Position numbers and translations under genes: made by a program | Assembly (NCBI GenBank): GCA_023678885.1 | Contig: CM042963.1 | Span: 38,071,105 to 38,135,104, forward strand | Origin: Pogostemon cablin | Lineage: Eukaryota; Streptophyta; Magnoliopsida; Lamiales; Lamiaceae | DNA length: 64,000 bases | Direction of reading: 5' to 3' | Notes under the pieces: generated by a model | What the model was told of the DNA's origin: nothing | Seen by the model: only the letters and a program-made list of their open reading frames with translations | The model's database searches: none | Part shown: positions 37,001 through 47,407 of the stretch, in pieces | Position numbering within the stretch: position 1 is the stretch's first letter | Layout: every line of letters starts with the position of its first letter

Positions 37001-40000
37001 AAATGATTGAGGAATTTTGATTCCCACCAGACCAACCAAGCATCAACAATGGGAATCAATATGCCTCCATTCTTATTACCCCCCCCCCCCCCCCACATTA
37101 CCCCCAACCAAGCAGCTCCTAAAAAGCTGTTTAAACAACTTCAGTGATTATCATCAAGACACTTGAACAATATATAATATTGTAAACATTATAAAATGAG
37201 GAGATGCAAATACCATCATTATGAACTTTAGCTTGAGGAAGAGTAGGTTGATTTTCACCCTGAAAGTCTCCTGACTGTGCGAAGTCTTCAATTTCTTTGG
37301 GCATATCATTATGATGAGGATACATGCACCTTAGATCATCAAATTGATTGGCTTTACGTGATTGGAGACCGGAGTTCCAATATCCCCCATTTCTCCAATG
37401 TTGTTGCTCTTCCATAGAAACTTGATTGGATCCTTTCCCAGTTGCACAAGATGACTGAGGCAATTCAAGTTCCCTTTGGACAACGGTTAAAACACATGAA
37501 ACATCCTTATCTTGAATTCCAGATTCTCCATCTGCATTTATAGGAGAGGGAGAAGAATCATGCACCCTTGTAAAGTTAAGTCCTATTTAAGTATCGCAGG
37601 GGTTGTATCAAAATAAGATATCTACCTGGCACATCCTTTTGCATGTTCTGTAAATCAGCATCAAGCATCTGAGAATCAAGGAAATGCAGAATTGCTTGCT
37701 GCAGTGACAAATTAGGTAGCAGATCTCCTACACTGCATTTGATAGAGAAACATTTTGGGCACATCCCCTTTTCAATAAGCACTTGACATATACCTACATC
37801 CGCACCACATTATAAATGGTTTTAGATCAATAATTTAACTCTGTACAAGGATAACATGGAAAGAAAATCCAAAGATTGGCAGTATTGACCGAGGACAACG
37901 TGGAATATGTTGCATACAAACAGCTCATTTAAGCACAAAAGAACTTACACTTCTCACAAAAGCTATGCTGGCAACAAGGTATCATTACAGCATCCTTGAA
38001 GAAATTGTTGCACAGGGAGCACTTCAATTCTAATGGCAAATTACTGAAATTAGTACTTTGCACTGCCAGCACATTGGATTTGGGAAGCCTTTTAACAACC
38101 AGAAGAATATATAAGAGTTCACACTTCGAACACAAACATAAAAATAACAATACAAAAAAACCTACCTTTTTAACTTCAGATTCTCATAAACTCTCGGTAA
38201 AATGATTCCATCATTACCATGTAGATTGGAACCTGATATTAACATCACCATAGTTAGCAAAAAGTTTAAAGGAATAAACTAGAAAAAAGATGTCCAGGAA
38301 GAACAAACCTCTAGGTATTGCATCGTCAGGTTCTAAAGAATCAGGGTTTTGACATGCTGACCTGAAGATGACAAGCAATGAAGATCAATTGCTTGATAAT
38401 CAAATCACCTAGAAATTAGAATATGCCACCACAACCACTTTAACACCAACCAAAAGTGGCAATGAAGTTAAAATATGCCAGTAGAATAATCATAAATCAG
38501 GTATCTTTGATGTTGCTAAAAACTGCAGCAAGAAATAAGCATGATTTACAGGTTGGCTGCTAAAAATGTCATTCAAAAATAGCCAAGCGCAAAAGTTTTC
38601 ATCACCCATAACTTGGTAAAGAATTGTCTCAAAATAAAACCACCAGGAAATTTCCTTAGAAATTTCTGGAACAAGATAATATTGTGCAAATATAATTTCA
38701 TCAGCATTATAGTTTTATGCAATGTTAAGAATGTGCTAACAAATCCAGCAATTTTCGTAAAGAACCATGAAAGGTAATTATGTAACCTTCATAGCCATTA
38801 TAAAGATATATACCTCAAGCCAGTAACTTCTTCCTTCTTGTTCCCCTTGGAGTTATTCTGGAAGTTATTTTGGTCAAATTCTTGATTGAAATCAGAGAAG
38901 TTTGAATCAGTTGTGGGACAAAAACCAGCACCTAAGACATCAAATTCATCCATAGGTCCATTTTGCTGTATATGTGTGATGCCAAATGATTAGGAATAGT
39001 CCACAAGTTAATGAAGCAAACTAACAATGCAAAAAAATGGCATATTAATTTAAATATAAGACAGTAACAGTGCTATAAATCGATAAAGGGGAGGAGGCTT
39101 TAACAGGAAGATGGAACTAAAGGTTGGACCACCGAACAAGAAGACGAGAAACAATAAAGATAGGGAGTCATTATTGTGCATGTCAATGAAATTGTATATT
39201 GCATTTAGGGAATGAATATATAAATCACACATGGTAGTCGGTAGATGATATACCAAAGTTATTAGACAAAATAGGAAGTATAGAATACGAATACCAAATT
39301 AAAACTTACAACTGTATTAAGATTACGAGACTCTAGCAAGCCAACATGCTTCACTTCTTGAATGGGTACCCTGCATCAGACGTGCATTATATAAGCAGTG
39401 TGGAGGATATAGGTCTGCCGAACTTCTAATATAAAAATATTCAATATTAACAAAAAGCTTAATATATTGCAACTAAAGAGCACAAGAAAGGGTACATAAA
39501 AGGCTCATTAAAAACAAAATTTAGTAAAAATGCATCTACATGTAATATAGGACAGATTTTTCAGCTCACTTATTAAAAAGATCAGTATATGGCCTTTATA
39601 GCCATAATTTTCAAAATTTCAAGAAAACCCTATCCGTTCTAACTTATCAAACCTCCAAGAATCCAGAAAAAGGGAAGTCATAAGTCAAGGCTCTGGGCTG
39701 CCGTTGAAAATGGATTTTGTCCTAAAAGGCTAAAACTAGACACTTTGTGATCGAATATAAATCTTGCTTTGGACATTATATTGGGTGTGGTATTGAATTT
39801 CACATAAGAACTTTTTTTCTTTTTGTAATTATGATTACACGCAAAAAATTACTGCTAACTCATGAGAGTACCAGATTTGAAGGTTACGATTTGGTACTTG
39901 GTAGCCTCCGAAAAATTAACGTAGAAACAATTGGAAGGAGGAGATTTTAAAAAGAACTTTTACAGAAATATCCTTGTAGTATATCTTGAGTGGCAGGGGA

Positions 40001-41172
40001 TGATCGGCAGAAGGCACGTGTTCGATTATAAACCTTCAATTCTCCGATCAAACACGTGTTCGATTATAAAACCTTAATTTCTCCGATAGGACACGTGTTC
40101 GATTATAAAACCTTAATTTCTCCGACCAGACACGTGTTCGATTATAAACCTTAAATTTACGTTACTCACGTGACAAACTAAAAAACAGAAAGAGAAGCTT
40201 CAGAAACGACATTTTATTAATTAAACTGTGCTTTAATGCTCTGTATGACATCACTTTTTAATATTATGATTTTTATCATCAAACTCAATGCAGCTAAAAG
40301 AATGTGATAGACATGATAGGGTAAGTCGAGTAGCCATTATGGCAGTCCCTGCTAACCAATCCCTCCAACAAATAACCTTTGTTACTAAGCACTATTCCGA
40401 GGGACTTCACTTCTTAAGTCCAAATGTATATTAAAAAACACCAACCTTTAAACTTTTCAAGAATGATTAGCACATCTCACTCACACACACACACACACAC
40501 ACAGAGAGAAGAAAAAATCACAAGGTACCCATAAGCACAGGAAGATGTGCATTCAAGCAACAGTGAAATCAAAGCCCAGAAAAGTGATGTTATTGAGCAG
40601 CCAACTAATTAAACGAATTACGAAAACAAACTCACATTAAGGATGGCACCGTTCCACCTGGGACACGCTTAACAATCACACTCGTTCCACTAGGAATTTG
40701 TGAATCATCACCCTTGTACTCTGCCAACCAAATTTGTTCCCCAATACAAATAAATTAGAACCAATACATGCAAATTGAGTTTTTCCCCAAAATAAGAATA
40801 ACAACCAACACATGCAATCCGTCTATTTTCCGCTTAATAAAAACAAAACAAGCACATGCAGATCAAGCAAATCATTACCAACAACAACAAATGGTAAGAA
40901 TTATTTAAAACAACAAATATTCAAAACGAAGTACACATAAAATCAAGATACAAACAGAAACAATGAACTGTATGAAACGGCAATGAATCAAAGAATTAAG
41001 ATGTACCTAAACCGGAAATAGCATCAGAAAAGACGAGATCAAACCCTTGCTGTTGCTGAGAAACACCCCGCAAAATTCTACTTCTTAACTCTCCAATGGA
41101 AATTGAGGTACGATTTCCAATTTCAACCGCATCGAAATTCACCGAACTCTTGAATTTGTACTGAATTGACAT
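34072..41172 (-). CDS. DWNN/RING E3 ubiquitin ligase, PARAQUAT TOLERANCE 3-like
   Basis: Fifteen exons, minus strand: 41007-41172, 40636-40720, 39310-39370, 38814-38965, 38309-38361, 38166-38232, 37949-38088, 37626-37793, 37214-37531, 36226-36273, 36102-36142, 35607-35694, 35328-35529, 35138-35239, 34072-34705. They join without a stop to 774 aa. Domains: ubiquitin-like DWNN (about 1-80, start MSIQYKFKSSVNFD); RING/U-box (218-257, CSLC...CCQHSFCEKC...CPKC); CCHC zinc knuckle (438-451, C-x2-C-x4-H-x4-C); a Pro/Met-rich stretch; a long Arg/Ser/His/Asp-rich, SR-like tail ending KRRAH. In RBBP6/MPE1 proteins the knuckle precedes the RING; here it follows, as I recall for this PQT3-like plant branch. 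Arabidopsis PQT3 is an E3 ligase that negatively regulates oxidative-stress tolerance. Nuclear location and 3'-end-processing links are family inference. Confidence 0.92.
35037..35069 (-). other. Possible poison micro-exon in the PQT3-like gene
   Basis: Between exons 14 and 15, a 33-nt segment is bounded by good splice sites (GAGCAG before, GTATAT after). If included it would add an in-frame TAA after four codons. Joining exon 14 directly to exon 15 keeps the frame, so I left it out of the CDS. Confidence 0.35.
36887..37119. mobile_element. Tourist-like MITE with poly-C tract in a PQT3-like intron
   Basis: GGGGTCGCTTGGTATAAATT and its decayed complement (CAACCAAGCAGCTCC) with flanking TAA duplications (36884-36886, 37120-37122). 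It includes a run of about 17 Cs around 37080-37094. Same architecture as the 8.4-kb element. Confidence 0.7.
40011..40150. repeat. Four tandem 38-39 bp repeats, each with a G-box
   Basis: Unit: (A)CACGTGTTCGATTATAAA, CCTTAATTTCTCCGA. CACGTG cores at 40015, 40053, 40092 and 40131. It lies within intron 2 of the PQT3-like gene; a fifth ACGTG (TCACGTGA) follows near 40167. Confidence 0.92.
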
Positions 41173-41357
41173 ATCTTGCTTATTCTACCTCAAATCAAAT
41201 CAAATCATCACTCGATTAGATCAAACGACTATGAACGTAATCGATTCCCACTGCTGTATGTGAACGGGAAATTCACAAAAAAGGGTTTTTTCCTTTCGGG
41301 TTTTGCTGATATGTTGAATGCCAGGGTATATACGGAGGGGTGCAGGGTGAGTAAGGG

Positions 41358-41415
41358 TATTTATAGGTGAAGTTGTTGACGAATGACGGAGAGGTCACGT
41401 GACAAGTCACGTGAA
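41358..41415 (-). promoter_or_regulatory. PQT3-like promoter: TATA box and paired G-boxes
   Basis: TATAAATA on the minus strand at 41358-41365, about 190 bases upstream of the ATG. Two TCACGTGA palindromes (CACGTG at 41396-41401 and 41408-41413) lie about 30 bases further upstream, 12 bp apart. G-boxes bind bZIP (HY5/ABF) and bHLH (PIF) factors, so light or ABA/stress control is plausible. Confidence 0.65.
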
Positions 41416-42888
41416 TGTTGCGTTTAACGGAGATTAATTGCTAATACTTATTTTAGTACAATTATATTGTCACGTCATAATCATCACAATTGCGTGCTTC
41501 CCTACATTAAAATGAACTAGGGTCCCAAGTTAATCATATTCCAAAATTTAGATATGACTAGGGTACAAGTTCCTAATCTTCTAGATAGAAGAATGACATA
41601 AAATAAGAGAATTGAATCAGAGAAGGCAAACACACTTCCATTCCATGCAACCAGCAGGGTGCTCTTTCATTGAGGCCATTGACGAGATTGACTCAAAACC
41701 CAATTTTTCTATGATTTTTAGGGATATAATAAATTTTGAGTCGAATTTGGATGTACGTGGTGCACCGATATACCTGACGATCATAACTGTTAGATTAATT
41801 TTTAATTTAATCTCCTCATTAAATAAAATAATATAATTAAATCTTTCTTAAAAAAAAACTATCCACTACTCTAATTAAACCTTTAAATCTTGGAAAATCT
41901 TAGGGTTCACACTCTAGAATCGCTCATAAATTTTATAATATATATTATTCTCTCTATTCTTTTTTAATGTATTTATTTATTTTTTTCATGCGAATTAAAG
42001 ATAAAGAAGTATATAATAATGTATATTTATTATATTAATATAGCGTGTGAGTCCCAAATTTCTAAAATAAGAAACTTAAGAAACTATCTATATATATATA
42101 CATATATATAATAGCAACAAAAGCAACAAAAATTGGACTCAATTTTGATTCAATTTCCCCCCCTCCCCCCTCCTTTCAATTTGTGTCAATTCAGCAATTT
42201 ACACAAAATATTATGCAATTTTTACAATTTTTTAAATCATTTCAAATAAATTCACTTATAAACCCTAATCTCACATCTTACCATCTCCTTCCGCTACACC
42301 TAATTCCTTCGCTACTATTTCATTCCGCCGTTACCATCTTCTTCCATGCTTCCGTCGTTGGCTTCGCTTTCGTCCGAAAACTCATTTTGGAACCCTACTT
42401 TTGCTCTCATTCCCACGTATAATGAAAAGGTTCTTCACCAGCCGTCTCTCTTCCATCTGATCGTTCAATCGTGGATTCCGATTCCTGAAGAACGGTAACG
42501 ATCGTGGATTCCGATTCCTGAAGAACTATAACAATCGTGGATTATGATGCCTCAATCATGACTGTCATACAAGTGATGGAATCGCGCTGAATCACTCGAT
42601 AGCGATTTTATTCACCTCAATTTGCTATAGTTTGAGACGTGCACAAGCTGCGTTCTCACGTGCCGTCGCGGTACCTACTTCAATAGTGCGGACCAACGGG
42701 GTAACTTCAAAAAAGAAAAGTTAAAACGACAGGGCGTGAAGATGGGGAGATTAAGAGGCAGGGGTGAATCTCTAACTAAATTCTAATCGATCTCATCTCC
42801 TTAAATCCTAATCAATCTCATCTTCTCTCTGTCGTAGCAAGTAGTGATGTTTTCTCTCTCTGTTGTTTTTAGATGCAATCTTTCAGAA
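41416..42888. other. Intergenic region with family C repeat and 34-bp repeats
   Basis: A family C dispersed repeat at 41745-41930 (GGTGCACCGATATACCTG, AACTGTTAGATTAATTTTTA, AAATAAAATAATATAATTAA, CCACTACTC), then about three copies of AATCGTGGATTCCGATTCCT with period about 34 bp at 42466-42560. No intact gene. Confidence 0.55.
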
Positions 42889-43220
42889 ATGGAATCAAGA
42901 GAAATTATGTTCGTAGATCCTCCAGAAATGGAGTTTCTAGCATTGAGGGAAGAAAATGGCAACGAGTGGGAAGTCTTTAAAGAAGACGTTCACCTTTGAA
43001 GCGTGGCCGAAATATCCGTCTTCTCGCCTTAAAATCCCAATTAAATCAAGTGCTTCACCGGAGGTTTGAAATCGGAAAATCTTATTTAATTTTTCTTTTC
43101 TTTCTCCCCTTTTAATTGATTGCTTTTTTTTCTTCAATGAAGAAATATATAGGAGGTGGATTGAGGCCGTTGATAATTACACCAGCGAATACCCATTCGC
43201 CCTCTGCAGCCCTGGATTGA
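42889..43220 (+). pseudogene. Fragment resembling the N-terminus of BUBR1 (Mad3/BUB1 homology region)
   Basis: EMEFLALREENGNEWEVFKEDV reads from the ATG at 42889. After a one-base frameshift near 42998, KRGRNIRLLALKSQLNQVL follows in another frame. A second exon-like block (43153-43220, after TATATAG) reads RRWIEAVDNY. The order and motifs match the start of plant BUBR1/Mad3-type spindle-checkpoint proteins (E-x-GNEWE-x-FKE, PLKRGRN, then IEA-x-D-x-Y), by my recollection of the family. The remainder of the region-I domain is not recognisable. Probably a dead fragment. Confidence 0.6.
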
Positions 43221-43299
43221 GTCAGTGAGTCAGTGTTTATTGCGTTGAATCATTTGTATCTGATACTAAAAAATTCATTTTAGGTAAATACTTATTTGT

Positions 43300-43690
43300 T
43301 GTTTACTGCAGCATCTGCATATGCTGGTATGATTCATGGATTTTTGGTGAAGAAGAACATACATGGGTACTGTAACTTTAGCTGTCCACGGAAGGTATTG
43401 TCATTTTATGTGTTATTTATGTTTGTCATGTGTATTTGTATATCTAATGTTCGGGATTTGTTTCTAAGCTGTGTAGTACCTGCCTTTTTTTCTTCTTTTA
43501 TGTTTTTTTTTTCTTTCACATTCAATTGTAGCCGCTCAAATTATTAGTTGATTTTTTAAAATGAATTATAGGAAAGTCATTGATAGGCCAAGACATCTTA
43601 ATAGGTGGATTGAAATTGCTGATGCTGGAAGCACTTTGTTTACACAAGCAATACCACCTTCCCATGCGAAGTTAACTTACATCAGGTACT
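43300..43690 (+). other. Exon-like open segments of unknown origin
   Basis: Two blocks with splice-like borders: 43311-43397 (after CTGCAG, reading ASAYAGMIHGFLVKKN, before GTATTG) and 43572-43686 (after ATTATAG, reading RPRHLNRWIEIADAGSTLF, before GTACTC). I do not recognise either protein. They may be exons of the same decayed gene as the BUBR1-like fragment or of another captured gene. Confidence 0.35.
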
Positions 43691-44673
43691 CTTGGAACCA
43701 TGCTATCATGTCAGTATGTTTATTCCCCACATGAAGTTTTTGATAAGCATAACCCCATTTAAATGTCTTTATGATACCGAATTTGACACTGTTAGTTCCC
43801 TGAATCAGAAGCTAAAACTGTGAGCGAGTCCCATTTACTCTTAAAAGTCTCTTCAGGTAAAAATCATATAGTAGTGGTAATTTTTATAAATTTTTCCTGT
43901 ACTCTCTTGGTGACATTTTATTCCAAGTAAATTATGTTTAGTAATGGGTAAGGTTGGTTGTGTATTGGATAAACAAATATGGTGAGCCTGAAGTTTAACT
44001 TTTTGCAGCACAATTTCTGTTTATGGCGTTTAAAATGATTGCAAGCATTTTCTATCACCAAACATTACTTTTAAAATTGGGCAGTTAGCCACGCATGGAT
44101 TAACCTTATTTTTGGTGATATTGTTGAAGATGTTTCATTCTCATTCATTTATTGGTTATTGCTTAATAGAGAAAAGAAGTTAAGGCCTTTTCTGTTCTAG
44201 GTTCTAGATTTCTGATACCACATCAACAGATTGCCACTTGCTAGATTTTTTCCCCAGCAAAGTAGTGTTTTTTTTATAATATATTTTTTTCATTTTTTGT
44301 TCAAACTCTTATCTTCAAATCCATAAGCCATCACTAATGTATTCTTTTGTTGAGTTATTTGCGGACTTTTACTTAAAGTCATTTCACTATGACTCCTATT
44401 TTGCAAAATGATACCTTGAGAAGAACTTTAGAAATATGTACTGCCCCAATCATGGGGCTTAATGAATATTCTTTCTTTTTTAATTGTTCATCAAGTTCCA
44501 ACAGGTTTTGCTTCATGTTTCAACTACTCTTAAAGTACAAGAGGGTTAAATAAACTTTCTTGCAAGTTGCATCCTCAGGTAGCTTTCATATTATTTCAAT
44601 CCCAAATTATAAGGGAAAATTAGTAAATGAAAGCATATCTATCTGTGTTTGTGGGTATATATATATATATGGC

Positions 44674-45018
44674 TAAATATAGTGTGCACCCGGGTGCACA
44701 CGAAGCTTCGTGTGCACCCACGTACAAATATAAGCAAAAACATATACAATTATGAGTAAAAATGTATACAATTTAATTGTTAATTTTTAATAAAAAATTG
44801 AGTGTAAAAAAATATACAATTATTAAAATACATGTATACACTATTGAATAAAAAGTTATACACATATGAATGCTTGTTTTTTTAATGAAAAATTTAGTGT
44901 GGAAAAAGTATACAAATATTACAAAACACGTATACAAAAGAGAATAACATGTATACAAAATAGAATAAAAAGTTGTACAAATATGGGTGCAAGGGTACAC
45001 CCGGGTGCACCTAATATA

Positions 45019-45027
<9 letters not shown>
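44674..45027. repeat. GTGCACC-type dispersed repeat (family B), full copy
   Basis: Left end TATAGTGTGCACCCGGGTGC with an adjoining ACACGAAGCTTCGTGT palindrome. The interior is made of CATATACAATTATGAGTAAA-type units. The right end GTACACCCGGGTGCACCTAA is followed by TATACACTATA. The two ends are inverted relative to each other. No reading frame. Confidence 0.75.

Positions 45028-45075
<48 letters not shown>
45022..45075. repeat. (TA)n microsatellite
   Basis: About 27 TA dinucleotides directly after the family B repeat. AT microsatellites beside MITE-like ends are common insertion targets. Confidence 0.95.
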
Positions 45076-45076
<1 letters not shown>

Positions 45077-46129
45077 AGGCATGAAATAATCAATAGTAAT
45101 AAGTAAATACAATTTAAATGGTATGTACAAGAATTATTATTAAAAGACTAAATTTGATTTGAAATTATAAAAAAAGTCAGATTTTTTCTCTCAGATCATA
45201 ATATTGTACTCTACCTTAGTGTGTTAATTTTTAAATTTTTTTTCAGGATGTAATGGACAACATTACAGGTTATATTATATTCTTCATTTGTAATCTTATT
45301 TATAAATACATTTATTGATGGTCAAAATATGTTATGTTGCGTCCTTATTGCCTGTACTTTGCGATAATTCCTTAAATTTATATTTGCAGGGCAAATCAAT
45401 GATTCAAGCCAATCGCAAAATAATCAGTATGAATAGTTTATGTTTTGAAGTGTTAATGTGTTTTTATCTTCTCTTAGCATAAAAAAGATTTGTGCTCATA
45501 TGTTTATGATAGTGTGTCTAATACCATTTTTCAAAAATTATTGAAACAGGAAGTGAAATGTTGTTGTCTGATGACAAATTTAATGAATATATGATCATAT
45601 ATGGAATTCTCTACCATGTAATTCATTCTTCTAACCATAGTGAAGTTTAGTGACTTTTAACAGTGTTGAAAATGTGAAACGTTCCCTTTGTTCTGTCTCT
45701 TGATGTTCTTTTATTTGCTATTTTTGAAATTGGTTGCCAACTACACGTCCTTCAGAACCCATGAATATGTTGGAAATATAGGGTTATCTCGATCTTTTTT
45801 ACTAGGTAGATGCTCATGTTTGAAGTCGATTCCCAAATGATGTCTTATTCGATTCCATATATGTGGTACTCAAAATTTAGAATTGTTGGTCTCCTCTTCA
45901 TGAAATTGATATTATACATTTTAGGGTTAATTGCGCCAAAAGTCCTGACCTTTTCGCGAATTTCAAATTAGTCCAAACTTTTCAATATTTACAAATAAGT
46001 ACCCAACTTTAAGCCCTCGTTGCAACTTAAGACACCGGTCAAATTTTGACTCCTCTTTGACTGCCCAAAAGCTAATATGGAATAAAAAATTAATTTTTTT
46101 ATTTTTATTTTATTTTTATTTATTTTTTG

Positions 46130-46480
46130 TCTTTTCTTCGGGCAGAGGAATTCGTGTCCAAGTTCATCCCTCACGACGAAGCAGTCGTGCCGTTCGTCCT
46201 TCGGATCGACCACCGCAATCTCGACCCCTTCCTTGACCTCAGCAGCATAGTCCTGAGCAACGCCGGAGCTCCAGCAAAGTGCTCGATCACTACAGTCCTG
46301 GTCCTCTTGCGCGTCTTGAACAGTTCTGGATCCTCGAGAGCTGGCGTGAGAAGCACAATCTAGCGGCATTTTCGGCCACCCAACTTAGACGGCCTATCAG
46401 ACCCCTCCCTATCGGCCTTGGTGGCGCTGCGAGTGACCCTAACCAGCGTGTTTCGAGCGGCCCCGCGGGCGGCGACAGCG
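46130..46480. pseudogene. Second captured GC-rich fragment of unknown origin
   Basis: Several overlapping frames are open on both strands: plus strand FVSKFIPHDEAVVPFVLRID; minus strand ERHDCFVVRDELGHEFLCPK. The sharp rise in GC and coding-like texture point to captured exon sequence. I cannot name the donor gene or the true strand. Confidence 0.4.
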
Positions 46481-46579
46481 ACGGTGGGTGAGGGTTGCGT
46501 AAAAGCTCCATCGGCAATCTCTGAAGTTTGTACCATTTTTTAGTGTATTAGATAACCAGCCGGAGATATACGACTGCGC

Positions 46580-47165
46580 ATCATCCTCCGCCACCGTAGC
46601 CTCCACCGCCGTTGTGTTAGAGAATCCACTAACCCTTTTGGCTTCTTCTTCAACTTCTTCAGTGGGACGCAGGCCACCATCATGTGGCCCACCACGATCG
46701 CCGTCAGTGTGTGCGCTGCCTCCACCATCGCCGCTGCCACACCGCAGGCCGCGTGACAAAAACCATGGAAGTTATGTTTACCGCCCTGATCGTCTTCATC
46801 TTCCTAGCCACCCTCTTTCTGCTTGACTTTAGCTGGTGGAGCACCGACGAGTGCTTCTCGTGGATGCAAGCGAAGTCGTGGCGGTTCAGGCACGCGTAGC
46901 GCCGCCAGAGATCGGAGTAATTAGGGGCGATCATGAGACTGTGCATGGAGACGCGATCGTTCTGGAGATGGATTAGGGTTTTTAGGAGGTTGGAGCAGTA
47001 GTCGAAAGCTTCTGCGCTAATGTGGAAGTAGTTGAACAGCAGGGATTTCAGACCAGGGAGGTGGAGGAAGAGGATGGTGGAGGCGGCGGTGGTAATATTG
47101 CGGTGGAGGACGGAGTAGTTGATCAGTGCTGTGGCGGCGGCAAGGCGGTGGAGGACAGCGGAAGT
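46580..47165 (-). pseudogene. Captured UPF0496 (DUF677)-like gene fragment in the Pack-MULE
   Basis: The minus strand reads NDRVSMHSLMIAPNYSDLWR-like helical sequence, then LKSSRKRVARKMKTIRAVN followed by a hydrophobic stretch, in shifting frames. The basic KxxKxIRxxN segment followed by a membrane stretch resembles UPF0496/At14a-like proteins. There is no continuous frame and no intact start, so I treat it as a transduplicated fragment, not a working gene. Upstream His/Pro-rich reading frames are out-of-frame translations of the same exon. Confidence 0.55.
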
Positions 47166-47407
47166 TGTTCAGGAAACTGAATGGGTTAATTACGTGAAGA
47201 AAAGATAAAAAATAAATAAATAATAAAAATAAAAAATTAAATTTTTTATTCCACATCAGCTTTTGGGCAGTCAAAGAGGAGACAAAATCTGACCGGTGTT
47301 TTAAGTTGCAACGAGGGCTTAAAGTCGGGTACTTATTTGTAAATATTAAAAAGTTTGGACTAATTTGAAATTCGCGAAAAGGTCAGGACTTTTGGCGCAA
47401 TTAACCC

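Larger units (their letters stand above)
43691..45923. other. Non-coding region between exon-like fragments and the Pack-MULE
   Basis: AT-rich. It holds a full family B repeat and an adjacent TA microsatellite, otherwise nothing recognisable. Confidence 0.5.
45924..47407. mobile_element. Pack-MULE: Mutator-like element carrying plant gene fragments
   Basis: Terminal inverted repeats of about 170 bp, nearly identical (start GGGTTAATTGCGCCAAAAGT on both strands), flanked by a 9-bp duplication TACATTTTA/TATATTTTA (45915-45923 and 47408-47416, one mismatch). Total 1,484 bp. The interior (about 46130-47165) is clearly GC-richer than its surroundings and contains no transposase. On the minus strand it carries sequence like UPF0496/DUF677 proteins, joined to a second GC-rich segment of unknown origin. 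Long terminal repeats, 9-bp duplication and captured host exons together define a Pack-MULE. Confidence 0.88.

Noticed and set aside
37576..37782. Direct read-through of PQT3-like exon 8 to a stop
   Set aside because: Splicing at GT 37625 to AG just above 37531 (94-bp intron) restores the frame; nearer acceptors are out of frame or give a 43-base intron.
46290..46517. 75-codon proline/arginine-rich minus-strand frame as a gene
   Set aside because: Overlapping open frames on both strands in GC-rich captured DNA of a Pack-MULE; no independent support.
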